Assembly (NCBI RefSeq): GCF_023806085.1
Contig: NZ_JAMSLX010000017.1
Location: 1-63,119 of the forward strand
Source of the DNA: Hephaestia sp. MAHUQ-44
Lineage (GTDB): Bacteria > Pseudomonadota > Alphaproteobacteria > Sphingomonadales > Sphingomonadaceae
Direction: 5' to 3'
Length of the DNA stretch: 63,119 bases
Below the pieces are notes generated by a model. That model was not told the origin of the DNA. It was given only the letters and a program-made list of their open reading frames with translations, and searched no databases. Positions 1 to 9,588 of the stretch are shown here, one piece after another. Numbering within the stretch: the first letter of the stretch is position 1; every line of letters starts with the position of its first letter. A program made the position numbers and the translations under genes.

Positions 1-1
1 C

Positions 2-127
2 AACTTTGCGCGCCGGCTCAAGACGCTCAGCGGCCTCACACCCTACGAATATATCGTCAAAACCTGGACGTCAGAACCAGAGCGCTTCATCGTCAATCCA
101 ATCCTCCAGATACCGGAACTGAACACC
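2..127 (+). mobile_element. IS481-type transposase, C-terminal fragment (truncated by window edge)
   Basis: Frame 2 encodes about 42 residues with the signature tail of IS481/integrase-core transposases: RRLKTLSGLTPYEY, then TSEPERF and a P-E-L-N-T ending. The 5' part lies outside the window. Family members normally stop right after the NT dipeptide. Here the frame reads on and first stops at a TGA at 314-316, inside sequence antisense to ruvC. The 3' tip of the element is therefore probably lost or altered, and the IS/host boundary should lie between about 128 and the ruvC stop at 147. The copy may be dead, but this cannot be judged without the upstream part. Confidence 0.75.
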
Positions 128-146
128 GAAGGCTCCAACTGCTCGT

Positions 147-635
147 CTATCGCAGCCCCGCGCGGCGGCTGGCCATGTGGTGCGCGTGGCAGATCGCCAC
201 CGCGAGCGCGTCGGCGGCGTCGGCGCCGTCGATCTTCACCCCCGGCAGCAACCGCATCACCATCGCGTGGACCTGCGCCTTCTCCGCACCGCCGGTGCCG
301 ACCACCGCTTTCTTGACCAGCCGCGCGGCATATTCGCCGACGTCGAGCCCGGCGCGCGCCACCGCGCACAGCACCACACCCCGCGCCTGACCGAGTTTGA
401 GCGTCGATTGCGGGTTGGCGTTGACGAACACTTCCTCGACCGCGGCCGCATCGGGCGCATGATCGACGATGAGCGCGCCAAGCATCGCATCGAGATGCGC
501 GAGCCGCCGGCCAAGCGGTGTGGTGCTATCGGTTTTGAGGCGACCGTTGGCGAGGTGCGAGAGCCGGTTGCCCTCGGCGCGGATCAGCCCCCAGCCGGTG
601 GTGCCGAGCCCCGGATCGAGGCCAAGGATGATCAT
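147..635 (-). CDS. ruvC: Crossover junction endodeoxyribonuclease RuvC
   Basis: RuvC resolves Holliday junctions in homologous recombination together with the RuvAB branch-migration motor. The 162-residue product has the usual length. It opens with [16 protein letters not shown], and the four acidic metal ligands of the family can be placed at D7, E67, D139 and D142 (in [10 protein letters not shown]). The [15 protein letters not shown] segment is typical. It follows yebC in the same direction, the common alphaproteobacterial yebC-ruvC order, with a 94-bp gap that contains a GC-rich hairpin. ruvA and ruvB would be expected further left but are replaced at this edge by the transposase fragment. 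The IS remnant ends within about 20 bp of the ruvC stop. Confidence 0.97.
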   Translation of the reverse strand: MIILGLDPGLGTTGWGLIRAEGNRLSHLANGRLKTDSTTPLGRRLAHLDAMLGALIVDHAPDAAAVEEVFVNANPQSTLKLGQARGVVLCAVARAGLDVGEYAARLVKKAVVGTGGAEKAQVHAMVMRLLPGVKIDGADAADALAVAICHAHHMASRRAGLR

Positions 636-698
636 CGCGGGCCGGGAGGGCGCCGTCGCGCGCGGCGCGCGTACGGCGAGCCCCCGCCGCCGCCGGCA

Positions 699-725
699 GC
701 ACCCCTCCCCGTGCCGGGGAGGTGC
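699..725. terminator. GC-rich hairpin between yebC and ruvC
   Basis: GCACCCCTCCCC and GGGGAGGTGC can pair around a GTGCC loop with a small bulge, just after the yebC stop. There is no T-run, so this is at best a weak or Rho-assisted terminator or a processing hairpin. It could also be a degenerate member of the CCCGCTCCCCCACC hairpin family seen at 9140 and 59248. Confidence 0.3.
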
Positions 726-729
726 GTCA

Positions 730-1470
730 TCAGCCGAGTTTCTCCATCACCGCGTCGGAGATCTCGTAATTGCCCCAGACCGTCTGGACGTCGTCATCGT
801 CGTCGAGCACGTCGAGCAGCTTGAGCAGCGTCGCGGCATCGCCCTCGTCGAGGTCGATCGTGGTTTGCGGGCGCCACGCCAGCTTGGCGCTTTCGGGTTC
901 GCCGAGCACCGGTTCGAGCGCGCGGGCGACCTCGTGCAACGTGTCCTGCGCGGTCCAGATCTCGTGCTCGTCCTCCGACGCCACATCCTCCGCCCCCGCT
1001 TCGAGCGCGGCTTCGAATACCGTATCGGCATCGCCCGCGGCGGCCGGATAGGTGATCAGCCCCATTCGATCGAAGCCATGGCTGACCGAGCCCGACGCGC
1101 CGAGATTGCCGCCGTTCTTCGAGACCGCGGTGCGCACGTTGGTGACGGTGCGGTTGCGGTTGTCGGTGAGCGTTTCGATAATCAGCGAGACGCCGCCGGG
1201 GCCGAAGCCTTCGTAGCGGATTTCCTCGTAATTCTCGGCATCGGCGCGGCTCGCCTTGTCGATCGCGCGCTGGATATTGTCCTTGGGCACCGACTGCGCC
1301 TTGGCGGCATTGACCGCCGCGCGCAGGCGCGGGTTCATGTCCGGATCGGGGGTGCCCATCTTCGCCGCGACGGTGATTTCGCGGCTGAGCTTGGAAAAGA
1401 GCGCCGAGCGCTTCTTATCCTGCGCACCCTTGCGGTACATGATGTTCTTGAATTTGGAATGACCTGCCAT
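730..1470 (-). CDS. yebC: YebC/PmpR family DNA-binding regulatory / translation factor
   Basis: This is a 246-residue YebC family protein. The family includes transcriptional regulators such as PmpR, and more recently members that relieve ribosome stalling, so the exact role here is open. The N-terminus [18 protein letters not shown] and the [11 protein letters not shown] stretch are diagnostic. The C-terminal half is acidic, as is usual. The length is standard and the start is fixed by the conserved MAGHSK motif. The gene lies upstream of ruvC on the same strand, a long-conserved linkage. Confidence 0.95.
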   Translation of the reverse strand: MAGHSKFKNIMYRKGAQDKKRSALFSKLSREITVAAKMGTPDPDMNPRLRAAVNAAKAQSVPKDNIQRAIDKASRADAENYEEIRYEGFGPGGVSLIIETLTDNRNRTVTNVRTAVSKNGGNLGASGSVSHGFDRMGLITYPAAAGDADTVFEAALEAGAEDVASEDEHEIWTAQDTLHEVARALEPVLGEPESAKLAWRPQTTIDLDEGDAATLLKLLDVLDDDDDVQTVWGNYEISDAVMEKLG

Positions 1471-1599
1471 CGATGTCTTTTCAACTAAAGTGGTTGATCC
1501 GACCGCAGCACCCCTGCCTCAATCTTGGGCTGGGCTCAGGCCGCGGCTACCGCGCGAGGATATCGACGAAGGCGCGATTCAACAACATCCTCCGCCCGA

Positions 1600-1866
1600 T
1601 TACAGCATCCCCAGCGCGTGCATATAGGTTTCGAGGATCGCTTCTTCCTCCTGATATTCTTCTTTCTTCTTCTTGCGGATCGCCATGATCTTCTTGATCG
1701 CCTTGGCGTCGTAGCCGCGGCTTTTCGCTTCGGCCATCACGTCCTTGATGTCGTCGCTGATGCCCTTCTTTTCCTCTTCGAGCCGCTCGGCGCGCTCGAT
1801 CAGCAGCCGCAGTTCGTCAGCGGCGACGCGGCCGCCCCCCATTCCTTCGTTACGCTCGTCGGTCAT
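1600..1866 (-). CDS. gapR: GapR family nucleoid-associated DNA-binding protein (DUF2312)
   Basis: This 88-residue protein matches the DUF2312 / UPF0335 family, whose Caulobacter member GapR binds overtwisted AT-rich DNA ahead of moving polymerases and stimulates topoisomerases. The core [30 protein letters not shown], then RKKKKEE and a final [10 protein letters not shown] align with the GapR helices. The sequence is highly charged and coiled-coil-like. The start at 1866 is chosen because the family begins shortly before the first helix; a longer open frame upstream has an Arg/Pro-rich shadow composition. The function is inferred from the family. Confidence 0.9.
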   Translation of the reverse strand: MTDERNEGMGGGRVAADELRLLIERAERLEEEKKGISDDIKDVMAEAKSRGYDAKAIKKIMAIRKKKKEEYQEEEAILETYMHALGML

Positions 1867-1984
1867 GAATCCTCCGCACGGTGCCGCGACGGCCCGTTGA
1901 TCAAAACAATGGCAAAATGGGCCCCCGCAACGAGGGCAGAGCGGCGCGTCTAAGCCGCGCGCCCGATTCCCGCAACAGGGCCGA

Positions 1985-2368
1985 TCAGCCGCCGGGCCGG
2001 GTCTGCGACGGCGGGTCGCTGGCCGGGAAGCTTTCGTCGAGCGCCTCATCAAGATCGGCATCGGCGCGGTTTTTGGCGACGCTTGCCGCCATCCGCGCGA
2101 GTTGTTCGGCCGTCGCCGGTTTCTGGTGCGCGCCCTTCCACTGCGCATAGGGCATGCCGTAGATCGCGGCGCGCGCCTGATCCGAATCGAGCGGCCGATC
2201 GGTCATCTCGCTGGCCTCGCGCACCCAATCGGCGAGGCAATTGCGGCAGAAGCCCGCCAGCCCCATCAGATCCACATTTTGCGCATCGGAGCGCAGGCGC
2301 AAATGCTCGACCAGCCGCCGAAACGCTGCTGCCGCCACCGCATCATCGATTTCCTCGAGGATCGCCAT
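1985..2368 (-). CDS. DUF1244 domain protein
   Basis: This 127-residue protein has an N-terminal DUF1244 domain (about residues 5-95) of unknown function. The conserved [15 protein letters not shown] segment with two cysteines and the later YGMPY-WK segment mark the family. The C-terminal tail [14 protein letters not shown] is a short acidic motif that recurs as an appendix in alphaproteobacterial small proteins. It lies upstream of gapR on the same strand with a 118-bp gap, so co-transcription is possible. The start at 2368 gives the usual family length. Confidence 0.85.
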   Translation of the reverse strand: MAILEEIDDAVAAAAFRRLVEHLRLRSDAQNVDLMGLAGFCRNCLADWVREASEMTDRPLDSDQARAAIYGMPYAQWKGAHQKPATAEQLARMAASVAKNRADADLDEALDESFPASDPPSQTRPGG

Positions 2369-2520
2369 GTTCTGCCCTCCAATGGTTGCCTGCCTTGAGA
2401 TAGGGACGACGGCGCAGACCGCAAACCGACCGCCGCTTCGGCGGCGCCGCACGCGGCACCAGCCATTGCCGTTTGCGGGCCCTCGTCCTAGAGCAACTGC
2501 GGACAACCGCAGGAATGTAC

Positions 2521-3990
2521 ATGACCAAGGCCGCCAGCCCTCGAACGCGCAAGGTGCGCGTACTCGCCACGCTCGGGCCCGTCAGCAATTCCCCGGAAAT
2601 GATCGAGAAGCTGTTCCTTGCGGGCGCCGATGCGTTTCGCATCAACATGAGCCACGGCGACCAGCAATCGAAGATCGCGGTGATCGAGGCGATCCGCGGG
2701 CTCGAAAAGAAGATCGGGCGGCCGAGCACGATCCTTGCCGACCTTCAGGGCCCCAAGCTGCGCGTCGGCCGGTTCGCCGACGGCAGCGCGATGCTCGAGA
2801 CCGGCGCGACCTTCGTGCTCGACCGCGATACCGCACCGGGCGACGCGACGCGCGTCGAATTGCCGCATCGCGAGATTTTCGAGGCGATCCGGCCCGGCGC
2901 GCGCCTGCTGCTCGACGACGGCAAGATGGTGCTGCGCGTGACCGAGCATGACGACGCGCGGATCGTTACCCGCGTCGAGGTCGGCGGCACGCTGTCGAAC
3001 AACAAGGGCCTCAACGTGCCCGACGTCGTCGTGCCGATGGCGGCGCTGACCGAAAAGGACCGCAGCGACCTGGCGTTTGCGATCGATCAGGGGGTCGACT
3101 GGATCGCGCTCTCGTTCGTCCAGCGGCCCGAGGATCTCGCCGAGGCGCGGCGGCTGATCCAGGGCAAGGCCTCGCTGCTCGCCAAGATCGAGAAACCCGC
3201 TGCGATCGACCGGCTCGAGGAAATCGTCGAGATGTGCGACGGCGTGATGGTCGCGCGCGGCGATCTGGGCGTCGAACTGCCGCCCGAGCGCGTGCCGCCC
3301 TTGCAGAAGCGGATCGTCGAGGTCGCGCGGCGGATGGGCCGCCCCGTCATCGTCGCGACGCAGATGCTCGAATCGATGATCACCGCGCCCTCGCCGACGC
3401 GTGCCGAAGTCTCCGACGTCGCGACCGCGGTCTATGACGGGGCGGACGCGATCATGCTCTCGGCCGAAAGCGCGGCGGGCGCCTGGCCGGTCGAATCGGT
3501 GACGATGATGGATTCGATCGCCGATGCGGTCGAACGCGATCCGATGCATGGCGACCGCGTCCATTTCACCGTGCTCAAGCCCGATCCCACCACCGCCGAC
3601 GCGCTGTCGGAGGCCGCCAAGAACATCGCCGGCACGATTTCGGCTGCGGCGATCATCTGCTTCACCAGCTCGGGCTCGACCGCGCGGCGCGTGGCGCGCG
3701 AGCGCCCGTCGGTGCCGATCCTGATGCTGACCCCGCGGATGGAGACCGCGCGGCGCGCCGGAATCCTGTGGGGCACCTCGGCGGTGCACACGCGCGACGT
3801 CAATTCGTTCGAGGATATGGTCGCCAAGGCCAAGCGCATGGCGCTGCGCCACCACATGGCCGAGGCGGGCGATCGCGTGATCATCATCGCCGGCGTGCCT
3901 TTCAAGACGCCGGGATCGACCAACGTGATCCATGTCGTGCGGATCATCGGCGACGAATTGAAGAAGCACGAGGGCAACGGCGAGGGCTGA
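2521..3990 (+). CDS. pyk: Pyruvate kinase
   Basis: Pyruvate kinase converts phosphoenolpyruvate and ADP to pyruvate and ATP in lower glycolysis and Entner-Doudoroff metabolism. The 489-residue product has the N-terminal barrel motifs (RVLATLGPVS, RINMSHGD), the catalytic-lysine region LLAKIEKP, VMVARGDLGVELP and IVATQMLESM, and a C-terminal allosteric-type domain with FTSSGSTARRVARERP. ATG 2521 is preferred to ATG 2515 because an AGGA at 2511-2514 sits seven bases upstream of it. The minus-strand reading frame over the gene is a GC-rich shadow. Confidence 0.96.
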   Translation: MTKAASPRTRKVRVLATLGPVSNSPEMIEKLFLAGADAFRINMSHGDQQSKIAVIEAIRGLEKKIGRPSTILADLQGPKLRVGRFADGSAMLETGATFVLDRDTAPGDATRVELPHREIFEAIRPGARLLLDDGKMVLRVTEHDDARIVTRVEVGGTLSNNKGLNVPDVVVPMAALTEKDRSDLAFAIDQGVDWIALSFVQRPEDLAEARRLIQGKASLLAKIEKPAAIDRLEEIVEMCDGVMVARGDLGVELPPERVPPLQKRIVEVARRMGRPVIVATQMLESMITAPSPTRAEVSDVATAVYDGADAIMLSAESAAGAWPVESVTMMDSIADAVERDPMHGDRVHFTVLKPDPTTADALSEAAKNIAGTISAAAIICFTSSGSTARRVARERPSVPILMLTPRMETARRAGILWGTSAVHTRDVNSFEDMVAKAKRMALRHHMAEAGDRVIIIAGVPFKTPGSTNVIHVVRIIGDELKKHEGNGEG

Positions 3991-4010
3991 CCCGCTCGTT
4001 CCCTCAAAGG

Positions 4011-4631
4011 CTAGCCTGCCAGCAAGCCAAGGCGCTTCAGATCGCGCCGCAGCGCGGGCGCGCCGGTGAAATGGAGCGCGATCAGCCCGGCATCGGCCGC
4101 GCCGGCGACATTGGCCGGGCTATCGTCGATGAACACCGATTCGCCCGGCACGATACCGAAGCGACGAATCGCGCGCGCGTAGATCGCCGGATCGGGCTTC
4201 ACCAATCGCTCGTCGCCCGAGACCACAATGTCGCGGAAACGATCGAACACCGCGGCCTCGCGCACGCGGAACGGCGGCCAGAACTCGCCCGAGAAATTGG
4301 TGATGGCGTAGAGCGGCACGCCCGCTGCATCGAGCTCGGTGACCAGATCGGGCATGCCGGCGATCGGGCCGGGGATGGTTTCGCCGAAGCGCGGGCCCCA
4401 GGCGGCGATCAACGATTCGTGCTCGGGAAAACGCGCGATCAGCTCGGCCGAAGTCTCGGCGAAAGGGCGGCCCGCGTCGTGCTGAAAATGCCAGTCGTGC
4501 GTGACGACATCGCGCAGGAACGCATCGAGCGCCCGATCATCGCGGATCAGGCGCTCGTATAGGAACCGGGGGTCCCAATCGTACAGAACCTTCCCGACGT
4601 CGAAAACGACATTCTTGATGGAAGGCGGCAC
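4011..4631 (-). CDS. HAD-superfamily (subfamily IA) hydrolase
   Basis: This is a 206-residue HAD hydrolase, probably a cytosolic small-molecule phosphatase of the YihX / epoxide-hydrolase-like branch. Motif I is VVFDVGKVL with nucleophile D11, in which the usual second aspartate is replaced by Gly, as in that branch. Motif II is the ITNFS segment, motif III the Lys in KPDPAIY, and motif IV FIDDSPANV. The cap is a small helical insert after residue 20. The substrate cannot be inferred. It converges with pyk and shares its strand with rpmJ, 18 bp upstream. Confidence 0.85.
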   Translation of the reverse strand: MPPSIKNVVFDVGKVLYDWDPRFLYERLIRDDRALDAFLRDVVTHDWHFQHDAGRPFAETSAELIARFPEHESLIAAWGPRFGETIPGPIAGMPDLVTELDAAGVPLYAITNFSGEFWPPFRVREAAVFDRFRDIVVSGDERLVKPDPAIYARAIRRFGIVPGESVFIDDSPANVAGAADAGLIALHFTGAPALRRDLKRLGLLAG

Positions 4632-4649
4632 CGGCCCAGCAAAAAGGCT

Positions 4650-4775
4650 TTAGCCCTGGCGGGCCTTGAAGCGGCGGTTGGTCTTGTTGATGACGTAGGT
4701 ACGGCCGCGACGACGGATCACGCGGTTATCGCGATGGCGATCCTTGAGCGACTTTAGGGAATTGCGGATCTTCAT
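4650..4775 (-). CDS. rpmJ: 50S ribosomal protein L36 (cysteine-free form)
   Basis: This 41-residue gene encodes [18 protein letters not shown], then [12 protein letters not shown] and a basic end in KARQG, a full-length L36. It lacks the zinc-binding Cys/His set and so belongs to the C-minus, YkgO-like form that many alphaproteobacteria use as their only L36. Start and stop are clear: ATG at 4773-4775 and TAA at 4650-4652 on the minus strand. The isolated position away from the ribosomal operons is normal for this form. Confidence 0.93.
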   Translation of the reverse strand: MKIRNSLKSLKDRHRDNRVIRRRGRTYVINKTNRRFKARQG

Positions 4776-4970
4776 GATCGATTCGCTTCTGCAAAAATGA
4801 GGATGTTTGAAAACGAGGCGCTCGCCTATCGCCGGGGCCGGTTCAAGTCAAGGCGCGCGCCGGATAATGCGCCCTGTCGTTACGGGTTGGAACCGAATAC
4901 CACGTCAACAGTCTGTATAGTGCAATCGCGCGCCCGGATGGCCGGGCGGTGCGACGAAAGGCGAAAAACA

Positions 4971-5573
4971 ATGCGTACAAGCGTGACGATCATGGCCCTC
5001 GCGCTGGCGGGAATCCTCGCCGGGTGCGCCAGCGGGCCGGCACCGGTCGACGTGACGCGGTTCCACCTCGGGCGCGCCGATGCGCCGCTCGACCGCGGCA
5101 CCATCATCGTCGAGCCGTTCGCGCCCGCCGGCCCCGCGAGCCTTGAATACAAGACCTATGCCGCCGCCGTGCAGACCGAATTGATGCGTAGCGGCTATAC
5201 CGTGCCGCCGCCGGGCGACGAGGCGGCCTATGTCGCGACGGTCAATTTCATGCGCGCCTCGCGCGGGACGATCGAACGCCGGTCACCTTTCTCGATCGGG
5301 CTGGGCGGGGCCTCGTTCGGCCGCAACGTCGGCGTCGGTGCCGGGCTGAGCGTGCCGATCGGCAAGCGACGGACGCGCGAATTGATCGTCTCCGAACTGT
5401 CGGTGCAGATCAAACGCCGCGCCGATTCGACCGTGGTCTGGGAAGGCCGCGCGCAGAGCCAGGCGGTGAGCGACGCCCCTGATGCCACCGCCAGCGCGGC
5501 AGCCGCGCGGATGGCCCGCGCTCTGTTCAAGGACTTTCCCGGATTGTCGGGGGTGACTATCGAGGTGAAATGA
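4971..5573 (+). CDS. DUF4136 family lipoprotein
   Basis: This 200-residue protein has an N-terminal signal ending in a lipobox: MRTSVTIMALALAGILAGC, with lipidation at C19. The rest resembles DUF4136 envelope lipoproteins: a region with the FHLGRADAPLDRGTI segment, a central Y-x-x-V-N-F-type strand, a Gly-rich stretch (IGLGGASFGRNVGVG), and a C-terminal strand followed by a helix with repeated Ala. The start is at 4971 because it creates the signal peptide; the open frame extends upstream without one. Its last four bases overlap the next gene (ATGA), so the two are probably translationally coupled. The biochemical function is unknown. Confidence 0.82.
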   Translation: MRTSVTIMALALAGILAGCASGPAPVDVTRFHLGRADAPLDRGTIIVEPFAPAGPASLEYKTYAAAVQTELMRSGYTVPPPGDEAAYVATVNFMRASRGTIERRSPFSIGLGGASFGRNVGVGAGLSVPIGKRRTRELIVSELSVQIKRRADSTVVWEGRAQSQAVSDAPDATASAAAARMARALFKDFPGLSGVTIEVK

Positions 5574-6682
5574 CCATCCAGATCACAAGCGCCTTCGATG
5601 GCGGCAATATCCGCGTCCTGTCGATCAAGAACGGCATCGCCGACCTTGAGATCGCGCACGACCGTCAGTCCGATTTCTACCAATGGTTCCATTTCCGCGT
5701 CGCGGGCGGGGAGGCGGCGACCTTTCGCATCACCAATGCGGGCGGATCGGCCTATCCCGACGGTTGGCCGGGCTATAAGGTGCGCGCGAGCACCGATCGG
5801 ACGACCTGGCGGCAGATCGAGACGCACTACGACAACGGCGTGCTCGAATGGCGCTGGCCGGGCGGCGCGGCGCTGGTCTGGTTCGCCTATTTCGCGCCCT
5901 ATACGCTCGAACGCCACAACCAGTTGATCGCCGATTATGCCGCGCGCGCCGGCTTCGTGCATCGCGAATTGGGGACGAGCCTCGACGGGCGATCGATCGA
6001 TTATCTCACCACCGGCAGCGGCCCCAAACGGGTGTGGCTCTATGCGCGCCAGCACCCCGGCGAGAGCATGGCCGAATGGTGGATGGAAGGCGCGCTCGAG
6101 CGCCTCGCCGACACCGACGACGCGGCGACCAAGGCACTGCTCGCCACATACACCTTCCACCTCGTGCCCAACATGAACCCCGACGGTTCGTATCGCGGGC
6201 ATTTGCGCACCAATGCCGCGGGCATCAACCTCAATCGCGAATGGCACGCGCCCTCGGCGGAGAAGAGCCCCGAAGTGCTCGCGGTGCGCAACGCGATGGA
6301 CGAGACCGGGGTCGATGTTGCGATCGACGTGCATGGCGACGAGGCGATCCCGGCCAATTTTGTCGCGGGCTTCGAGGGCATTCCGTCGTGGAGCGACGCG
6401 CAGGGCGCCAAATTCTATCGCTTCGCCGACGCGCTGGCCGCGCACACGCCCGACTTCCAGACCGCGATCGGCTATCCCAAATCGCCACCGGGCAAGGCCA
6501 ATCTGTCGATGTCGACCAATCAGGTCGCCGAGCGATTCGGCGCGGTCGCGATGACGCTCGAAATGCCGTTCAAGGACCATGACGCCAATGCCGACCCCGC
6601 ATTCGGCTGGTCGGCCGAACGATCGAAGCGACTCGCGCACGCGTGCCTTGAAACGCTGGCACAGCAGATCGGCACCTTGTGA
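5570..6682 (+). CDS. M14-type zinc carboxypeptidase (cytosolic carboxypeptidase-like)
   Basis: This 370-residue protein combines an N-terminal beta-sandwich (about residues 1-125) with an M14 metallopeptidase domain of the Nna1/CCP-like subfamily. The zinc ligands can be placed at H162 and E165 (RQHPGES) and H255 (IDVHGDE), with the likely catalytic glutamate at E331 (MTLEMPFKD). [15 protein letters not shown] is a typical substrate-binding loop. No signal peptide is seen, so it should act in the cytoplasm. It starts inside the stop of the lipoprotein gene. Bacterial members have largely unknown substrates. Confidence 0.88.
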   Translation: MTIQITSAFDGGNIRVLSIKNGIADLEIAHDRQSDFYQWFHFRVAGGEAATFRITNAGGSAYPDGWPGYKVRASTDRTTWRQIETHYDNGVLEWRWPGGAALVWFAYFAPYTLERHNQLIADYAARAGFVHRELGTSLDGRSIDYLTTGSGPKRVWLYARQHPGESMAEWWMEGALERLADTDDAATKALLATYTFHLVPNMNPDGSYRGHLRTNAAGINLNREWHAPSAEKSPEVLAVRNAMDETGVDVAIDVHGDEAIPANFVAGFEGIPSWSDAQGAKFYRFADALAAHTPDFQTAIGYPKSPPGKANLSMSTNQVAERFGAVAMTLEMPFKDHDANADPAFGWSAERSKRLAHACLETLAQQIGTL

Positions 6683-6788
6683 TGGCGCTGAGCGCGCGGC
6701 ACGGCGGTGGGCTGCGTGGACGACAACGCCTTTGGCAGCTATCTGGCGCGCGCACACCACGCATCATGACGCTCGACCGGGAGACTTC

Positions 6789-7475
6789 ATGCCTACACTC
6801 GTTCTGATCCGCCACGGCCAGTCCACCTGGAATCTCGAGAATCGCTTCACCGGCTGGTGGGATGTCGACCTGACCGACAAGGGCGTCGCCGAGGCCGAGG
6901 CCGCCGGCGAGATGCTCAGCCAGAAGGGGTTCGATTTCGACCTGACGTTCACCAGCGTGCAGACGCGCGCGATCCGCACGCTCAACATCGCGCTCGAGAA
7001 GATGGGGCGGCTGTGGCTGCCGACCGAGAAGGACTGGCGGCTGAACGAGCGGCATTATGGCGGGCTGACCGGGCTCAACAAGGCCGAGACCGCAGCGAAG
7101 CATGGCGACGAGCAGGTGCATATCTGGCGCCGCAGCTTCGATACGCCGCCGCCGCCGCTGGAGGCTGGCGGCGCCTACGACCTGTCGCAGGACCGCCGCT
7201 ATGCCGGGATCGCCATCCCCGCGACCGAGAGCCTGAAGGATACGATCGCGCGCGTGCTGCCTTATTGGGAGACGCGCATCGTGCCCGAACTCAAGGCGGG
7301 CAAGCGCGTGCTGATCTCTGCCCATGGCAATTCGCTGCGCGCGCTGGTCAAGCATCTGTCGGGGATCGCCGACGATGCGATCACCGGGCTCGAAATCCCG
7401 ACCGGGCAGCCGATCGTCTACGAACTGGATGAAGGACTGAACGCGCGCGAGCGTTATTATCTGAGCGAACGGTAA
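6789..7475 (+). CDS. gpmA: 2,3-bisphosphoglycerate-dependent phosphoglycerate mutase
   Basis: GpmA interconverts 3- and 2-phosphoglycerate in glycolysis and gluconeogenesis. The 228-residue product has the phosphohistidine motif [10 protein letters not shown] (H9), the [12 protein letters not shown] substrate loop, [15 protein letters not shown], and the second active-site histidine in [13 protein letters not shown] 6789 is chosen from the [10 protein letters not shown] family start, with GGGAG about five bases upstream; the longer open frame has no support. purE follows after 94 bp on the same strand. Confidence 0.96.
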   Translation: MPTLVLIRHGQSTWNLENRFTGWWDVDLTDKGVAEAEAAGEMLSQKGFDFDLTFTSVQTRAIRTLNIALEKMGRLWLPTEKDWRLNERHYGGLTGLNKAETAAKHGDEQVHIWRRSFDTPPPPLEAGGAYDLSQDRRYAGIAIPATESLKDTIARVLPYWETRIVPELKAGKRVLISAHGNSLRALVKHLSGIADDAITGLEIPTGQPIVYELDEGLNARERYYLSER

Positions 7476-7569
7476 CGACCGCCGCCGCCCTACATGCCTG
7501 CAACTGCGCTTGCCCTGCCCGGCGTGCGCCGCTAACCGTCGCGCTTTCCTAACGCAAGCGGGCGAAGCG

Positions 7570-8055
7570 ATGGCGGACGCACCTCTGGTCGGCATCATCA
7601 TGGGCAGCACCTCCGATTGGGAGACGATGCGCCATGCCGCCGAGATGCTCGAGGCGCTCGGCGTGCCGCACGAGACCAGGGTAGTCTCGGCACACCGCAC
7701 CCCCGAGCGGCTCTATCACTATGCCAAAAGCGCTGAGGGGCGCGGCCTCAAGGTCGTGATCGCGGGCGCGGGCGGCGCGGCGCATCTCCCGGGCATGGCC
7801 GCATCGATGACCGCGCTCCCGGTGCTCGGCGTGCCCGTCCAGTCGAAGGCGCTCGACGGGATGGATAGCCTGCTCTCGATCGTCCAGATGCCCGCCGGCA
7901 TCCCCGTCGGCACGCTTGCGATCGGCAAGGCCGGCGCGACCAATGCGGCGTTGCTGGCCGCGGCAATCCTCGCGACCGCCGATGACGCGCTGGGCGCGCG
8001 GCTCGCGGCGTGGCGCGCGGCGCAGACCGCCGCGGTCGCGGAACGCCCCGAATGA
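7570..8055 (+). CDS. purE: N5-carboxyaminoimidazole ribonucleotide mutase
   Basis: PurE isomerises N5-CAIR to CAIR in de novo purine synthesis, using the product of PurK. The 161-residue class I PurE has [24 protein letters not shown], the [11 protein letters not shown] loop and the [12 protein letters not shown] segment. The start at 7570 leaves six residues before the first strand. The stop overlaps the purK start by four bases (ATGA at 8052-8055), the usual arrangement of this pair. Confidence 0.97.
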   Translation: MADAPLVGIIMGSTSDWETMRHAAEMLEALGVPHETRVVSAHRTPERLYHYAKSAEGRGLKVVIAGAGGAAHLPGMAASMTALPVLGVPVQSKALDGMDSLLSIVQMPAGIPVGTLAIGKAGATNAALLAAAILATADDALGARLAAWRAAQTAAVAERPE

Positions 8056-9116
8056 CGCCATTGCCGCCGGGCTCGACGATCGGAATTCTCGGCGCGGGGC
8101 AGCTCGGGCGGATGATCGCGGTCGCCGCCGCGCAGCTCGGCTATCGCTGCCACATCTTCGCGCCGTCACCGGGGCCGGGATGCGACGTCGCGCGCACCTT
8201 CACCGCCGCGGCGTGGGACGATCTGGACGCAGTCGATGCGTTCGCCGCCGCGGTCGATGTCGTCACCTACGAATTCGAGAATGTCGATCTGGACGTGGTC
8301 GACCGGCTCGCCGGCAAGGTACCGGTGCGACCGGGCAAAAAATCGCTCGAAATCTCGCGCGACCGGATCAACGAAAAGAATTGCGCGCGCGACCTTGGCG
8401 GGCGGACCGCGCCGTTCGCCGCTATCACGACCCGCGCCGAACTCGACGCGGCGATCGCGGCGATCGGCTGCCCGGCGATCCTCAAGACGACGCGTTTCGG
8501 CTATGACGGCAAGGGTCAGGCGCGGCTCGCCTCGCCCGCCGATGCCGAGGCGGCCTGGACTGCGATCGGCGGCGGCCCGGCGGTGCTCGAAGGCTTTGTC
8601 GCCTTCGATCACGAATTCTCGATCGTGCTCGCGCGCCGCGAGGACGGTGCGTGCGTAAGCTATGCCCCGCCCAAGAACGAGCATGTCGACGGCATCCTGC
8701 ACCGCTCGACGCTGCCCGCGCCCGCCGAAATTGCGTCGCAATGGACCGAGGCGGCGGCGCTGACGGGGCGGATCGCCGAGGCGCTGGGGCATGTCGGCGT
8801 GCTGACCTGCGAGTTCTTCGCGACCGCCGATGGCCCGGTATTCAACGAGATGGCACCGCGCGTCCACAATTCGGGGCATTGGACGATCGAGGGCGCGGTC
8901 TGTTCGCAATTCGAGAATCATGTCCGCGCGATCTGCGGCCTCCCGCTCGGCGATACCGCGCTCACCGCGCCGCAGGTCGACATGACCAACCTGATCGGCG
9001 AGGATGCCATGCACTGGGCCGACCTGCTCGCCGACCCCGACGCCCACGTCCATCTCTATGGCAAGACGGTGCGTCCGGGGCGCAAGATGGGGCACGTCAC
9101 GCGGCTGACGCGCTGA
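8052..9116 (+). CDS. purK: 5-(carboxyamino)imidazole ribonucleotide synthase
   Basis: PurK is an ATP-grasp enzyme that makes N5-CAIR from AIR, bicarbonate and ATP. The 354-residue product starts with a [15 protein letters not shown] nucleotide-fold segment, continues with the ATP-grasp lid and the [13 protein letters not shown] motif, and has the metal-binding [12 protein letters not shown] signature near residue 270. It is coupled to purE by a 4-bp overlap. A large hairpin-forming repeat lies immediately downstream and probably ends the transcript. Confidence 0.97.
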   Translation: MTPLPPGSTIGILGAGQLGRMIAVAAAQLGYRCHIFAPSPGPGCDVARTFTAAAWDDLDAVDAFAAAVDVVTYEFENVDLDVVDRLAGKVPVRPGKKSLEISRDRINEKNCARDLGGRTAPFAAITTRAELDAAIAAIGCPAILKTTRFGYDGKGQARLASPADAEAAWTAIGGGPAVLEGFVAFDHEFSIVLARREDGACVSYAPPKNEHVDGILHRSTLPAPAEIASQWTEAAALTGRIAEALGHVGVLTCEFFATADGPVFNEMAPRVHNSGHWTIEGAVCSQFENHVRAICGLPLGDTALTAPQVDMTNLIGEDAMHWADLLADPDAHVHLYGKTVRPGRKMGHVTRLTR

Positions 9117-9139
9117 GCCGCGCGCTTCTGGTGGGAAGG

Positions 9140-9222
9140 GCGGCACCGGCCCGCTCCCCCACCCGGCCTCCCACGAGCATATCCTGGATGGAAGGCCGGG
9201 TGAGGGAGTAGGCCGGCGCCGC
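9140..9222. repeat. Imperfect 33-bp inverted repeat (CCCGCTCCCCCACC family) after purK
   Basis: Two 33-bp arms, 9140-9172 and 9190-9222, are reverse complements with about five mismatches around a 17-base loop. The arm core (GGCCCGCTCCCCCACCC) recurs in the perfect inverted repeat at 59248-59321, and half of it recurs at about 29020-29045. The position after purK fits a transcription terminator or REP-like element. The rest of the 255-bp gap (9117-9371) is the leader of rpmI, in which no gene was recognised. Confidence 0.7.
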
Positions 9223-9371
9223 AAACAAACCTTCCGAATCGTTCCCGATACTTGCATCGCCGGGCGCCTTCGGTTAAGCGCCCGCCTTCCCGCGAGATGC
9301 AAGGAAGGACTGCCCGGCCGGTATGGGCTGCCGTGGCTGTCCGTGATCGTCGCGCAACCAAGGAGACGAAA

Positions 9372-9575
9372 ATGCCCAAGCTCAAGACCAAGAGTGGCGT
9401 CAAAAAGCGCTTCAAGCTGACCGCCACCGGTAAGATCAAGCACGGCGTGGCGGGCAAGCGCCACCGGCTGATCAGCCATAACGCCAAATATATCCGCCAG
9501 AACCGCGGCACCACGGTCCTCTCCAAGGCCGACACCGCCACCGTCAAGGCCTGGGCGCCTTACGGCCTGAATTGA
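9372..9575 (+). CDS. rpmI: 50S ribosomal protein L35
   Basis: This 67-residue large-subunit ribosomal protein starts [15 protein letters not shown], ends its basic core with [10 protein letters not shown], and carries an alphaproteobacterial tail. An AAGGAGACGAAA ribosome-binding site precedes the ATG. It lies 13 bp before rplT, the invariant pair. infC, often upstream elsewhere, is absent here. Confidence 0.97.
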   Translation: MPKLKTKSGVKKRFKLTATGKIKHGVAGKRHRLISHNAKYIRQNRGTTVLSKADTATVKAWAPYGLN

Positions 9576-9588
9576 GGGGATCTAGACC

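Noticed and set aside
2488..3969. 493-codon open frame opposite pyruvate kinase
   Set aside because: It is rich in His, Asp and Arg with no domain, mirrors the pyk reading frame, and has no ribosome-binding site.
4797..4970. Longer N-terminus for the DUF4136 lipoprotein
   Set aside because: The extension is Arg/Cys-rich, has no ribosome-binding site, and would bury the signal peptide and lipobox that start at 4971.
9223..9371. A structured L20-type autoregulatory leader before rpmI
   Set aside because: No pseudoknot or helix resembling the known L20 leaders could be identified by eye. Only a normal AAGGAG site is clear.
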